Assembly: GCF_003355155.1 (NCBI RefSeq)
Contig: NZ_CP031320.1
Coordinates: 2,889,881-2,953,880, forward strand
Direction: 5' to 3'
Source: Streptomyces armeniacus
GTDB lineage: Bacteria; Actinomycetota; Actinomycetes; Streptomycetales; Streptomycetaceae
DNA length: 64,000 bases
A model generated the notes under the pieces. It saw only the letters and a list, made by a program, of their open reading frames with translations. It made no database searches and had not been told where the DNA came from. Position numbers and translations under genes: made by a program. Below, piece by piece: positions 26,015 to 35,011 of the stretch (the first letter of the stretch is position 1; every line of letters begins with the position of its first letter).

Positions 26015-27643
26015 GTGTCGGCCAGCACATCCCGTACGCTCCCTGCGGAGATCGCCGAGTCCGAGTCTGTGATGGCGCTCATCGAGCGGGGAAAGGCTGA
26101 GGGGCAGATCGCCGGCGACGACGTGCGTCGGGCCTTCGAGGCTGACCAGATTCCGCCAACCCAGTGGAAGAACGTTCTGCGCAGCCTCAACCAGATCCTC
26201 GACGAGGAGGGTGTGACGCTGATGGTGAGTGCCGCAGAGGCGCCCAAGCGCACCCGTAAGAGCGTCGCAGCGAAGACTCCGGCCAAGCGCACCGCCACCA
26301 AGACGGTTGCCGCGACGAAGGCCGCCACGGCCAAGAAACCCGCCCCGGTCACCGCCGAGAGCGATCCGGTACCGGCCGCGGGGGCCAACGGCGTTCAGGA
26401 GTCCGCCGCCGCGGAGCCGGCCACGGATGTGGACGCGCCCGCCAAGAAGTCCGCCGCGAAGAAGGCCGCGCCCGCGAAGAAGGCAGCGGCGAAGAAGACG
26501 GCCAAGAAGGCCGCCGCGCCCGCGAAGAAGACGGCCGCCACCACGAAGAAGTCCGTCGTCGACGAGCTGCTCGAGGGCGACGAGGAGGCGCCGGAGGAGC
26601 CGTTGGTGGGCAAGCCCGGCAAGCCCGGTGCCCAGGACGGCCCGGCCGCCGAGGCCAAGAACGAGAACGAGGGCTTCGTCCTCTCCGACGACGACGAGGA
26701 CGACGCACCGGCCCAGCAGGTCGCCGCCGCGGGCGCCACCGCCGACCCGGTCAAGGACTACCTCAAGCAGATCGGCAAGGTTCCGCTGCTCAACGCCGAG
26801 CAGGAAGTGGAGCTCGCCAAGCGCATCGAGGCGGGGCTGTTCGCGGAGGACAAGCTCGCCGCGGCCGACAAGCTCGCCCCGAAGCTCCAGCGCGAGCTGG
26901 AGATCATCGCCGAGGACGGCCGCCGCGCCAAGAACCACCTGCTGGAGGCCAACCTCCGGCTCGTGGTCTCGCTGGCGAAGCGCTACACCGGACGCGGCAT
27001 GCTGTTCCTGGACCTGATCCAGGAGGGCAACCTCGGTCTGATCCGCGCGGTCGAGAAGTTCGACTACACCAAGGGCTACAAGTTCTCGACCTACGCGACG
27101 TGGTGGATCCGCCAGGCCATCACCCGCGCCATGGCCGACCAGGCGCGCACCATCCGTATCCCGGTGCACATGGTCGAGGTCATCAACAAGCTCGCGCGCG
27201 TCCAGCGCCAGATGCTCCAGGACCTGGGCCGCGAGCCCACTCCGGAGGAGCTGGCCAAGGAGCTGGACATGACGCCCGAGAAGGTCGTCGAGGTGCAGAA
27301 GTACGGCCGTGAGCCGATCTCGCTGCACACTCCGCTGGGTGAGGACGGGGACAGCGAGTTCGGTGACCTCATCGAGGACTCCGAGGCCGTCGTCCCGGCC
27401 GACGCCGTGAGCTTCACGCTCCTCCAGGAGCAGCTGCACTCCGTGCTCGACACGCTCAGCGAGCGTGAGGCCGGGGTGGTCTCGATGCGGTTCGGCCTCA
27501 CCGACGGCCAGCCCAAGACGCTGGACGAGATCGGCAAGGTCTACGGCGTGACCCGCGAGCGAATCCGCCAGATCGAGTCGAAGACGATGTCGAAGCTCCG
27601 CCACCCGTCGCGTTCCCAGGTCCTCCGGGACTACCTGGACTGA
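26015..27643 (+). CDS. hrdB: Principal RNA polymerase sigma factor HrdB (RpoD type)
   Basis: 542 residues. Region 1.1 at the N-terminus ([14 protein letters not shown]) is followed by a Lys/Ala-rich acidic-basic tract at about 80-235 that is much longer than in enteric RpoD. Then sigma 1.2-2 ([41 protein letters not shown]), sigma 3, and sigma 4.2 ([20 protein letters not shown]). It directs transcription of housekeeping genes. The GTG at 26015 follows GAGAGG and gives the family N-terminus [10 protein letters not shown] strong terminator follows. Confidence 0.98.
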   Translation: MSASTSRTLPAEIAESESVMALIERGKAEGQIAGDDVRRAFEADQIPPTQWKNVLRSLNQILDEEGVTLMVSAAEAPKRTRKSVAAKTPAKRTATKTVAATKAATAKKPAPVTAESDPVPAAGANGVQESAAAEPATDVDAPAKKSAAKKAAPAKKAAAKKTAKKAAAPAKKTAATTKKSVVDELLEGDEEAPEEPLVGKPGKPGAQDGPAAEAKNENEGFVLSDDDEDDAPAQQVAAAGATADPVKDYLKQIGKVPLLNAEQEVELAKRIEAGLFAEDKLAAADKLAPKLQRELEIIAEDGRRAKNHLLEANLRLVVSLAKRYTGRGMLFLDLIQEGNLGLIRAVEKFDYTKGYKFSTYATWWIRQAITRAMADQARTIRIPVHMVEVINKLARVQRQMLQDLGREPTPEELAKELDMTPEKVVEVQKYGREPISLHTPLGEDGDSEFGDLIEDSEAVVPADAVSFTLLQEQLHSVLDTLSEREAGVVSMRFGLTDGQPKTLDEIGKVYGVTRERIRQIESKTMSKLRHPSRSQVLRDYLD

Positions 27644-27673
27644 GCGCCGCGGCGCACGCCGCACGGCGTACGA

Positions 27674-27702
27674 GGGCCGGCACCCGCCGCGGGTGCCGGC
27701 CC
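27674..27702 (+). terminator. Terminator of hrdB
   Basis: Perfect 13-bp arms (GGGCCGGCACCCG at 27674-27686 and its complement at 27690-27702) with a 3-nt loop, followed by TTGCGTGT. Confidence 0.8.
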
Positions 27703-27820
27703 TTGCGTGTGTCCGGGGCCGCGGAGAGAGCCGGGAACGGGGGCCGCCGTTCGAGATGCGGAGTGCCGCTGCGGGGGTGACCCTGGGTGGTCACGTGCTC
27801 TCGTACGGACAGGAGACCGC

Positions 27821-28714
27821 ATGCGCCCTCGCCCATTCCGTTCCCGCCGCCCGCTCGCGTGTCTGATACCCCTGCTGCTCACCGCCCTGGTGGCGGCGGG
27901 GGCACCGGAGAAGGACCGGGTGGTCGTGGGGGGCCAGCCGGTCGAAGCCGCCGAGCATCCCTGGGTCGTGGCCCTGGCCAGCCGCGACCGCTTCGGCGAG
28001 GAACGTTCAGGCCAGTTCTGCGGCGGGGCCGTCGTCGGCACCCGTACGGTCGTCACCGCGGCGCACTGCCTCAGCCGCGAGGTGCTGGGCACCGACCGCG
28101 CCAAGATCCGCGATCTGCGGGTGGTCTCCGGCCGCGGCGACCTCACCGGCGACGCCGGGCGGGAGACGGCACCGGCGCGGGTGTGGGTCAACCCGGACTA
28201 CGACGCCCGTACGAACGCGGGCGACATCGCCGTCATCACGCTCGCCGAGCCGCTCCCGGAGTCGTACGTGATCGGCGTCGCGGGCCCCGGCGACGCCGCG
28301 TACAAGCCGGGCACCCCGGCCACCGTGTACGGCTGGGGGGACACGCAGGGGAACGGCAGCTACGCCTCCCGGCTGCTCGCCGCAGAGGTGGACGTGCTGG
28401 CGGACACGGTCTGTGAGAGCGCCTATCCGGGCAGCGCCGACGGCACGTTCCAGGCGGAGTCGATGGTGTGCGCCGGGCTCACCGGCGGCGGCCGCGACGC
28501 GTGTCAGGGCGACAGCGGCGGGCCGCTGGTCGCGCGGGGGCGGCTGGTGGGGCTGGTGTCGTGGGGGACGGGCTGCGGCGAGACGGGCCGGCCCGGCGTC
28601 TACACGCGGATGTCCGACGCGCTGCCGCTCGTCAGGGAACACGGGTCCGTCGGGAAGTCCGGGTCGGTGAAGGAACGCGGTTCCGTCGGGGAGTACGGGG
28701 GTGACGCGCCGTAA
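27821..28714 (+). CDS. Secreted trypsin-like serine protease (S1)
   Basis: 297 residues. A signal peptide (about 1-28; RSRRPLACLIPLLLTALVAAGA) precedes a short propeptide and the mature start VVVGGQPVEAAEHPWVV. The triad is His82 (TAAHC), Asp135 (DIAVI) and Ser232 (GDSGGP); Asp226, six residues before the Ser (DACQGDSGG), predicts cleavage after Lys/Arg. Six cysteines allow three disulfides. The C-terminus has an unusual repeat, GSVGKSGSVKERGSVGEYG. Trypsins in Streptomyces act extracellularly, often during mycelial turnover. The start at 27821 has AGGAG. Confidence 0.9.
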   Translation: MRPRPFRSRRPLACLIPLLLTALVAAGAPEKDRVVVGGQPVEAAEHPWVVALASRDRFGEERSGQFCGGAVVGTRTVVTAAHCLSREVLGTDRAKIRDLRVVSGRGDLTGDAGRETAPARVWVNPDYDARTNAGDIAVITLAEPLPESYVIGVAGPGDAAYKPGTPATVYGWGDTQGNGSYASRLLAAEVDVLADTVCESAYPGSADGTFQAESMVCAGLTGGGRDACQGDSGGPLVARGRLVGLVSWGTGCGETGRPGVYTRMSDALPLVREHGSVGKSGSVKERGSVGEYGGDAP

Positions 28715-28782
28715 CCAGGCCGGTCCGGCGGGCGCCGCCCGTGGTGGGTGGTCGGTCGGTGATCGGACGCAGACACGGCGAC

Positions 28783-28816
28783 GGGCGGCCTGCCCGGGGT
28801 TCCGGGGTGGCCGCCC
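28783..28816. terminator. Convergent terminator after the protease gene
   Basis: Arms GGGCGGCC (28783-28790) and GGCCGCCC (28809-28816) enclose an 18-nt stretch that can itself pair (CCCCGG). It lies between the protease gene and the convergent zinc-ribbon gene. Confidence 0.55.
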
Positions 28817-28879
28817 GCCGCTCCGGCCCTGGGCCGGTCCGAGCTCGTCGGATGGGACGTGCTGCGTCGGGTCAGACGG

Positions 28880-29110
28880 TCATCGGCCGTCGTCGTCCGC
28901 TGTGGCAGGAGTCGCGGTCAGCTTCTCCGTCTCGTCCTGTATCTCTGCGGCGATCTTCTTGAGTTCTGGCTCGAACTTGCGGCCGTGGTGGGCGCAGAAC
29001 AGCAGCTCTCCGCCGCTGAGGAGCACGACGCGCAGGTACGCCTGTGCGTTGCAGCGGTCGCAGCGGTCAGCGGCCGTCAGCGGGGTCGCGGGTGTCAGAA
29101 CAGTAGTCAC
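28880..29110 (-). CDS. Small zinc-ribbon protein (DUF7455-like)
   Basis: 76 residues. Ligands are CDRCNAQ and FCAHHGRKF, a C-x2-C...C-x2-H arrangement that could bind zinc. The last third is acidic and helical (IAAEIQDETEKL). Proteins of this size and motif are widespread in actinobacteria without a known role. The GTG at 29110 has GAAGAGG in front. The gene is divergent from parE. Confidence 0.75.
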   Translation of the reverse strand: MTTVLTPATPLTAADRCDRCNAQAYLRVVLLSGGELLFCAHHGRKFEPELKKIAAEIQDETEKLTATPATADDDGR

Positions 29111-29542
29111 GTCGCCTCTTCTCTAGCTCGACGAGCTGTCGTACCAGGGTCAACATCCAACCAGGCCGAAAACGTTCCCGCTCTGGGCTTCCCCGTGGAG
29201 ATTTCACTCTGGGAGAACTCTCCGCGGAATGGCCGATGCTGCCGGTGGCGGCGAATGAGCCGTTTTACGTCGGTTGCTTGCTGTTCACGTTGTCTGGCGG
29301 TTGTTGTCTGGTTGTCGATCCCCGAACCGGCTACCGGTTCGTTCATGAGGACGTGCCCGGAGCCTAAATGGTTCATGCCTCAAAGGGAACGTGATGTACC
29401 TGTCACGCCCACGTGTTTTCGAACGTACATGCGAGACTGCGGTAGGATTGAGCGCCCTTGCACACGTGCTGTCCTGGGCATCGGTACTCTCTGACGGCAA
29501 CACAGCCACCACGAAATCAGAATTCAGCGAGGAGCGAACCGC
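29111..29542. other. Divergent promoter region between the zinc-ribbon gene and parE
   Basis: 432 nt, more AT-rich than its surroundings. A possible parE -10 is TAGGAT at 29443-29448. At 29419-29434 TCGAAC-GTAC-ATGCGA resembles an SOS box in its left half only (two mismatches on the right). I found no other repeat or RNA element. Confidence 0.4.
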
Positions 29543-31669
29543 GTGACCGCCGAGACGTCCGTGCCGTCGTCCACCGCCCTGCTGTCCGGAGCAGACCGGG
29601 ACGGCGGCTCCAACTACACCGCTCGGCACCTGCTGGTCCTCGAGGGACTCGAGGCGGTGCGGAAGCGCCCGGGCATGTACATCGGCTCGACCGACAGCCG
29701 TGGCCTGCTGCACTGCCTCTGGGAGATCATCGACAACGCCGTCGACGAAGCCCTCGGCGGCCACTGCGACCGCATCGACGTGACCCTGCACGAGGACGGC
29801 TCGGTCGAGGTCCGCGACAACGGGCGCGGCATCCCCGTCGACGTCGAGCCCAAGACGGGGCTGTCCGGCATCGAGGTCGTGATGACCAAGCTGCACGCGG
29901 GCGGGAAGTTCGGCGGCGGCTCGTACGCCGCCTCCGGCGGTCTGCACGGCGTCGGCGCCTCCGTGGTCAACGCGCTGTCCTCGCGGCTCGACGTCGAGGT
30001 GGACCGGAACAGCCGTACGCACGCCATCAGCTTCCGGCGCGGCGTCCCCGGCATCTTCACGGAGTCCGGCCCGGACGCGCCGTTCGACCCGTCCAGCGGG
30101 CTCCTCAAGGGCAAGAAGGTGCCGAAGAACCGCACCGGCACCCGCGTCCGGTACTGGGCGGACCGGCAGATCTTCCTCAAGGACGCCCGCCTCTCGCTGG
30201 AGACGCTGCACGCGCGGGCCCGCCAGACCGCGTTCCTGGTGCCGGGGCTGACCCTCGTCGTACGGGACGAGCGCGGCCTGGAGGGCGCCCCGGTGTCCGA
30301 GGAGGTCTTCCGCTACGACGGCGGTATCAGCGAGTTCTGCGAGTACCTGGCGCCGGACAAGCCGGCGTGCGACGTGCTGCGGCTGCAGGGCTCGGGCACG
30401 TTCAAGGAGACCGTGCCGGTGCTGGACGACCGCGGCCACATGATCCCGACCGAGGTGCAGCGCGAGCTGACGGTCGACATCGCGCTGCGCTGGGGGACCG
30501 GTTACGACACCACCGTGCGGTCGTTCGTCAACATCATCGCCACCCCGAAGGGCGGCACCCACGTGTCCGGCTTCGAGCGCTCGCTGACCAGGACCGTGAA
30601 CGAGGTGCTGCGTTCGTCGAAGATGCTGCGCGTGGCCGAGGACGACATCGCGAAGGACGACGCCACGGAGGGCCTGACGGCGGTGGTGACCGTACGCCTC
30701 GCGGAGCCGCAGTTCGAGGGGCAGACCAAGGAGGTGCTGGGCACCTCGGCCGCGTCGCGGATCGTGGCGCAGGTGGTCGGCAAGGAGCTCAAGGCGTTCC
30801 TGACGTCCACGAAGCGGGACGCGAAGCAGCAGGCGCGTTCGGTGCTGGACAAGGTCGTCGCCGCGGCCCGTACGAGGATCGCGGCGCGGCAGCACAAGGA
30901 GGCGCAGCGGCGCAAGACCGCGCTGGAGTCCTCCGCGCTGCCCGCGAAGCTCGCTGACTGCCGCAGCGACGAGGTGGACCGTACGGAGCTGTTCATCGTG
31001 GAGGGCGACTCGGCGCTGGGCACCGCGAAGGTCGCGCGGAACTCGGAGTTCCAGGCGCTGCTGCCGATCCGCGGCAAGATCCTCAACGTTCAGAAGTCCT
31101 CCGTCTCGGACATGCTCAAGAACGCCGAGTGCGGCTCGATCATCCAGGTCATAGGAGCCGGTTCCGGGCGGACCTTCGACATCGACCAGGCCCGCTACGG
31201 CAAGGTGATCTTCCTCGCCGACGCGGACGTCGACGGCGCGCACATCCGCTGCCTGCTGCTCACGCTCTTCCAGCGCTACATGCGTCCGATGGTCGAGCAG
31301 GGCCGGGTGTTCTCGGCGGTGCCGCCGCTGCACCGCGTGGAGCTGACGCATCCGAAGAAGGGCCAGGACAAGTACGTCTACACGTACTCCGACAACGAGC
31401 TGCGCCAGACCCTGCTGGAGCTGGAACGCACCGGTGTCCGCTACAAGGACTCCATCCAGCGCTACAAGGGCCTCGGCGAGATGGACGCCGACCAGCTCGC
31501 GGAGACCACCATGGACCCGCGGCACCGCACCCTGCGGCGGATCAACATCAGTGATCTGGAGGCCGCGGAGGAGGCGTTCAGCCTGCTGATGGGGAACGAT
31601 GTCGCGCCGCGGCGGGAGTTCATCACCGGCTCGGCGGCGACGCTGGACCGGTCCCGTATCGACGTCTGA
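29543..31669 (+). CDS. parE: DNA topoisomerase IV subunit B (ParE)
   Basis: 708 residues. The GHKL ATPase has EIIDNAVDEALGG and DNGRGIPV; a transducer domain follows; the Toprim acidic residues are in EGDSALGTAK and DADVDGAHI. The KARNSEFQ-type stretch (VARNSEFQALLPIRGKILN) in place of the GyrB QGRDR motif fits actinobacterial ParE. With ParC it decatenates sister chromosomes. The N-terminus has a 25-residue Ser/Thr-rich leader. The GTG at 29543 follows GAGGAG. parC is 16 kb away, not adjacent as in many bacteria. Confidence 0.93.
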   Translation: MTAETSVPSSTALLSGADRDGGSNYTARHLLVLEGLEAVRKRPGMYIGSTDSRGLLHCLWEIIDNAVDEALGGHCDRIDVTLHEDGSVEVRDNGRGIPVDVEPKTGLSGIEVVMTKLHAGGKFGGGSYAASGGLHGVGASVVNALSSRLDVEVDRNSRTHAISFRRGVPGIFTESGPDAPFDPSSGLLKGKKVPKNRTGTRVRYWADRQIFLKDARLSLETLHARARQTAFLVPGLTLVVRDERGLEGAPVSEEVFRYDGGISEFCEYLAPDKPACDVLRLQGSGTFKETVPVLDDRGHMIPTEVQRELTVDIALRWGTGYDTTVRSFVNIIATPKGGTHVSGFERSLTRTVNEVLRSSKMLRVAEDDIAKDDATEGLTAVVTVRLAEPQFEGQTKEVLGTSAASRIVAQVVGKELKAFLTSTKRDAKQQARSVLDKVVAAARTRIAARQHKEAQRRKTALESSALPAKLADCRSDEVDRTELFIVEGDSALGTAKVARNSEFQALLPIRGKILNVQKSSVSDMLKNAECGSIIQVIGAGSGRTFDIDQARYGKVIFLADADVDGAHIRCLLLTLFQRYMRPMVEQGRVFSAVPPLHRVELTHPKKGQDKYVYTYSDNELRQTLLELERTGVRYKDSIQRYKGLGEMDADQLAETTMDPRHRTLRRINISDLEAAEEAFSLLMGNDVAPRREFITGSAATLDRSRIDV

Positions 31670-31689
31670 GCTCCACCCGCGGGTGGAGC
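31670..31689 (+). terminator. Terminator of parE
   Basis: Perfect 20-bp palindrome GCTCCACC-CGCG-GGTGGAGC directly abutting the parE stop codon. Confidence 0.65.
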
Positions 31690-31812
31690 CGCGCTCCGGT
31701 GCGCCCCGGCGGAATCCACCCGCGGCCCCACCCTGGAGCCGATCCGCCGGCGTGCCGTGCTCCGTAGCGTCGAGGGCGTTCGGAAGTCCCTCGGCCGACG
31801 GAGGCGGGTGTC

Positions 31813-32451
31813 ATGGGTGGTGTGCCTGACGGTGTGGTGATCGCCGGGATCATCGTGGTCGTACTGGTCGCGCAGCTGCGTCCGCAGCGCGTGGCCACGG
31901 AGGCGCGGGCGTGGTGGGTGCTGCCCGCGGTGCTCGTGGTGGCGACGGTGAGCGATGGCGGGCTGGTCGATCCGCGGCACCGTACGGTGTCCGTCTTCCT
32001 GCTGGCCGCCTCGGTGCTGGCCGGTGCCGCGACCGGGATGGCGTGGGCGTGGACGACGCGGGTGTGGGAGGACGACAGTGGTGCGTACTGGGCCCAGGGC
32101 CGGCTGACCACGCTCGGTGTCTGGGCCGGCGCCCTGCTGGTACGCGGGGCGCTGCACGGGCTGGCGCTGCTCGCCGGCGTGCACCAGGGGAGCGCGGCGA
32201 CCACGCTGGCACTCGCGGCGGCGCTGCTCACGCGCAGTGCCGTGGTGGTGCTGCGTACGGACGGGCCCGGCGCGCTCGTACGGGCGGTGCACGAGGACGC
32301 GCACGACTGCGGGCACGGTGGCGGCTGCGGGCACGGCCCGGACCGGGACCGGGACCTGTACGGGCACGCCGCGGGACATGCCGCAGGTCACCCCGCAGGT
32401 CACCCCGCAGGTCACGGCGGCGTACACGGGAAGGGGCGCACGACCCGGTGA
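31813..32451 (+). CDS. DUF1453-like membrane protein with His-rich tail
   Basis: 212 residues with about five hydrophobic helices (about 7-24, 33-50, 57-78, 95-120, 125-142), similar in layout to DUF1453/CcdC-like proteins. The C-terminal 55 residues are soluble and rich in His, Gly and Asp (HEDAHDCGHGGGCGHG, then repeats of GHAA/GHPA), suggesting metal binding. It overlaps the kinase gene by GTGA, so translation is coupled; it may act as an accessory membrane sensor. The function is not known. Confidence 0.65.
   Translation: MGGVPDGVVIAGIIVVVLVAQLRPQRVATEARAWWVLPAVLVVATVSDGGLVDPRHRTVSVFLLAASVLAGAATGMAWAWTTRVWEDDSGAYWAQGRLTTLGVWAGALLVRGALHGLALLAGVHQGSAATTLALAAALLTRSAVVVLRTDGPGALVRAVHEDAHDCGHGGGCGHGPDRDRDLYGHAAGHAAGHPAGHPAGHGGVHGKGRTTR
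32362..32421 (+). repeat. Five 12-nt tandem repeats encoding GHxx
   Basis: Units start at 32362, 32374, 32386, 32398 and 32410 and encode GHAA, GHAA, GHPA, GHPA and GHGG. The third and fourth are almost identical (GGTCACCCCGCA), indicating recent slippage expansion. Confidence 0.8.
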
Positions 32452-33620
32452 ACCGATGGCTGGCATGGCCCCTGCGTGAGGCCCTGTCCGGCGAGGGCGT
32501 GCCCCGCGCGCGCCGCGTACTCGACGGGCTGGCCTGGACAGGACTGGGCGCGTGGCTTGTCTGGCGGGCCGTGCGGGAGGGGTCGTTCGGCGGCTGGGGC
32601 CTGGCGGCCCTGACCGCCGGCGCCGTCTGCGTGGCCGCCGCGATGGCGGGCTTCCACGTCGCGACCGTACGGCACCGGCTGCTGCCCGCGCTCGGCCTGC
32701 TGCTGGTGATCTCCGCGGCCGGTGCGGGCGTGCTGGCGGCCGGGGCCGAGACCCCCGGGCTGGCGCTGTGGATCGTGGCCGCGGGGCTGGCGATGCGGCG
32801 GCTGCCGTTCGCCGCCGCGCTGCCCGCGGCCGTACTGCCGCTGGGCGGCTACGCGCTCAGCGGGCGGGGCGAGTTGACGGAGTCGGCGGTGATCCTCGCC
32901 ATCACGCTGCTGTCCGGCTACACGATCCGGCTGGACGCGGAGGCGCGCGGCACCGGCTTCCGGCTGCTGGCGCAGGAGCGCGCCGCGCGTACGGCGGAGG
33001 CCGAGTCGGCCGCGCTGGCCGAACGGGCGCGCATCGCACGGGAGATCCACGACATCCTGGCGCACAGTCTGAGCGCCCAGCTGGTGCACCTGGAGGCCGC
33101 GCGGCTGCTGATCGAGCGCGGCGGGGAGCCGGACGCGGTGCTCGAACGCGTCGTGGTCGCCCGGGGGATGGCCCGTGAGGGCCTTGCGGAGACCCGTCAG
33201 GCGCTCTCCGCGCTGCGCGGCGAGATGGTCCCCGTGGAGGACTTCCTGCGGACGGTGGCGGCCACTGAGGGCGCCGCTCTGGAGGTGACGGGGGAGTCGC
33301 GCGCGCTGCCCGCCGAGGCCGGGCTGGCGGTGCGCAGGGTGGTGCAGGAGGCGCTCACGAACGCGCGCAAGCACGCCCCGGGCGCGCGGGTGTCCGTACG
33401 GCTGGACTACCTCGACGGGGACGAGGGGGACGAGGTGGCCCTCGAGGTACGGGACTCGGGCGGCGGCCCGGCGCCGGGCGAGCTGGCGGCGACCGGCGCC
33501 GGGTACGGTCTGGTGGGGATGCGGGAGCGCGCCGAACTGCTCGGCGGCACGCTGGAGTCGGGCCCGTACGAAGGCCCGGACGGGAGGGGCTTCGCGGTGC
33601 GGCTGAGGGTGCCCGTATGA
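32448..33620 (+). CDS. NarL-type sensor histidine kinase
   Basis: 390 residues. The N-terminal 175 form about five to six membrane helices with little outside, so an intramembrane sensor is likely. The HisKA_3 domain carries the phospho-accepting His201 in ARIAREIHDILAHSLS. The HATPase has QEALTNARKHAPGA and GYGLVGMRERAELLGG. GTG 32448 overlaps the previous stop codon, and its own stop overlaps the regulator's ATG, so the three genes are translationally coupled. The signal is unknown. Confidence 0.9.
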   Translation: MNRWLAWPLREALSGEGVPRARRVLDGLAWTGLGAWLVWRAVREGSFGGWGLAALTAGAVCVAAAMAGFHVATVRHRLLPALGLLLVISAAGAGVLAAGAETPGLALWIVAAGLAMRRLPFAAALPAAVLPLGGYALSGRGELTESAVILAITLLSGYTIRLDAEARGTGFRLLAQERAARTAEAESAALAERARIAREIHDILAHSLSAQLVHLEAARLLIERGGEPDAVLERVVVARGMAREGLAETRQALSALRGEMVPVEDFLRTVAATEGAALEVTGESRALPAEAGLAVRRVVQEALTNARKHAPGARVSVRLDYLDGDEGDEVALEVRDSGGGPAPGELAATGAGYGLVGMRERAELLGGTLESGPYEGPDGRGFAVRLRVPV

Positions 33621-34327
33621 CCGGGCGGACGGAACGTACGGGCCCGGCGCGGGTGCTGGTCGCAGAGGACCAGACCGTGGTGCGTGAGGGGCTGGTGATG
33701 ATGCTGGGGCTGCTGCCCGGCATCGAGGTCGTCGGGTCGGCGGCGGACGGCGAGGAGGCCGTACGGCTCGTCGGTGAACTCGCCCCGGACGTGGTGCTGA
33801 TGGACCTGCGGATGCCGCGCTGCGACGGGGTGGAGGCGACGCGGCACGTGCGTACGGAGCATCCCGGGACGCAGGTCGTGGTGCTCACCACGTACGACGA
33901 TGACGACTCGCTCTTCCCCGCGCTGCGGGCCGGCGCGCGCGGCTATCTGACGAAGGACGCCGACGCGGACGCGATCGTACGGGCTGTCGGCGCCGTGCTG
34001 TCCGGCGAGGCCGGGCTCGCGGCCTCCGTGCAGGCGCGGCTGCTGGACCGGCTGGCTGGCGGGGCGCCGCGGGAGGAGGCGCGGAGCGAGGATGCGGGGG
34101 GCGCGCGGCAGGGGCAACGCGCCGGGCATCCGGACGGGTTGACGGAACGCGAGGCGGAGGTGCTCACGCTCGTCGCGGAAGGGCTGAGCAACCAGGAGGT
34201 CGCCCGCGCGCTGCACATCAGCACCGCGACCGTGAAGACGCACATCAACAACCTCTTCGCCAAGACCGGGGTGCGGGACAGGGCGCAGGCGGTGCGGTAC
34301 GCGTACCGGCACGGCATTGTCACCTGA
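33617..34327 (+). CDS. NarL/LuxR-family response regulator
   Basis: 236 residues. The receiver domain has the acidic pocket (AEDQ), Asp63 (LMDLRMP) and Lys (YLTKDADAD). A loop rich in Glu/Gly/Ala (about 143-172) links to the LuxR HTH (GLTEREAEVLTLVAEGLSN, then HISTATVKTHINNLFAKTG). ATGA overlap with the kinase gene makes it the cognate partner. The downstream DUF485-symporter pair, 60 nt away on the same strand, is the obvious candidate target. Confidence 0.93.
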   Translation: MTGRTERTGPARVLVAEDQTVVREGLVMMLGLLPGIEVVGSAADGEEAVRLVGELAPDVVLMDLRMPRCDGVEATRHVRTEHPGTQVVVLTTYDDDDSLFPALRAGARGYLTKDADADAIVRAVGAVLSGEAGLAASVQARLLDRLAGGAPREEARSEDAGGARQGQRAGHPDGLTEREAEVLTLVAEGLSNQEVARALHISTATVKTHINNLFAKTGVRDRAQAVRYAYRHGIVT

Positions 34328-34387
34328 ACGAGTGGTGCGGGCCGTATTGCCCCCTCTGCGCTCCTGTGTCCGTGTCCATCCTTGGAC

Positions 34388-35011
34388 ATGCCCATCGACG
34401 ATCCCTGGCACGACGATCTCGCCTCCGGCCGGGCGGAGGAACCCCGGCCGGCCGCCGTATCCGGTGCGCCCGCGCCCGGCCCGACCGGCCCGCCCGGCGC
34501 TCGGCGTGCGGACGGCTGCAGGAACGATCCACCGGAGCGCGGCCCCGAGGCGACCGCCGCCGTCTACCTCACCGTGCAGCGCAGCGCCGCCTTCCAGCGC
34601 GTACGCGGGCGCTACCGGCGCTTCGTGCTGCCCGCCACGGTGGCGTTCCTCGGCTGGTACCTCGCCTACGTCGTCGTGGCGACCGCCGCCCCCGGCCTGA
34701 TGGCCCGCCCGGTGGCCGGGGTGCTGAACGTGGGGATGGTCGCGGGCCTCGCGCAGTTCGCCACCACGTTCCTGCTCACGTGGGCGTACGTGCGGCACGC
34801 CCGGCGGCACCGCGACCGGGCCGCGCTCGAACTGCGCTGGGAGACCCAGGACATGACGCGCGGCGCCGCGGCGGCCCCGGTCGCGGGAGCCGCACCGGGG
34901 GCGTCCACGGCCGCGGAGGATGCCGTTCCGGAGCACGCCGCCCCCGAGCACCCGGCCCCCGAGCACGCCGCCCCGCAGGACGCCGTACGGGAGCGGGAGT
35001 CCGTCCGTTGA
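34388..35011 (+). CDS. DUF485 membrane protein, symporter accessory subunit
   Basis: 207 residues. Two membrane helices at about 80-103 and 112-138 (FVLPATVAFLGWYLAYVVV, GMVAGLAQFATTFLLTWAY) after a VQRSAAFQRVRGRYRRF motif are characteristic of DUF485, the small partner of ActP-type acetate/solute symporters. The first 60 and last 60 residues are extra Pro/Ala/Glu-rich tails; the C-terminal tail has a PEHAAPEHPAPEHAAP repeat. ATG 34388 is used, TTG 34382 is possible. It overlaps the symporter gene by TTGA. Confidence 0.85.
   Translation: MPIDDPWHDDLASGRAEEPRPAAVSGAPAPGPTGPPGARRADGCRNDPPERGPEATAAVYLTVQRSAAFQRVRGRYRRFVLPATVAFLGWYLAYVVVATAAPGLMARPVAGVLNVGMVAGLAQFATTFLLTWAYVRHARRHRDRAALELRWETQDMTRGAAAAPVAGAAPGASTAAEDAVPEHAAPEHPAPEHAAPQDAVRERESVR

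Noticed and set aside
26240..26720. Lys/Ala-rich tract in hrdB as a recombinant insertion
   Set aside because: A long Lys/Ala-rich N-terminal segment is normal in Streptomyces HrdB.
29419..29434. Possible SOS box before parE
   Set aside because: Only the left half TCGAAC matches; the right half ATGCGA has two mismatches, and parE is not a usual LexA target.
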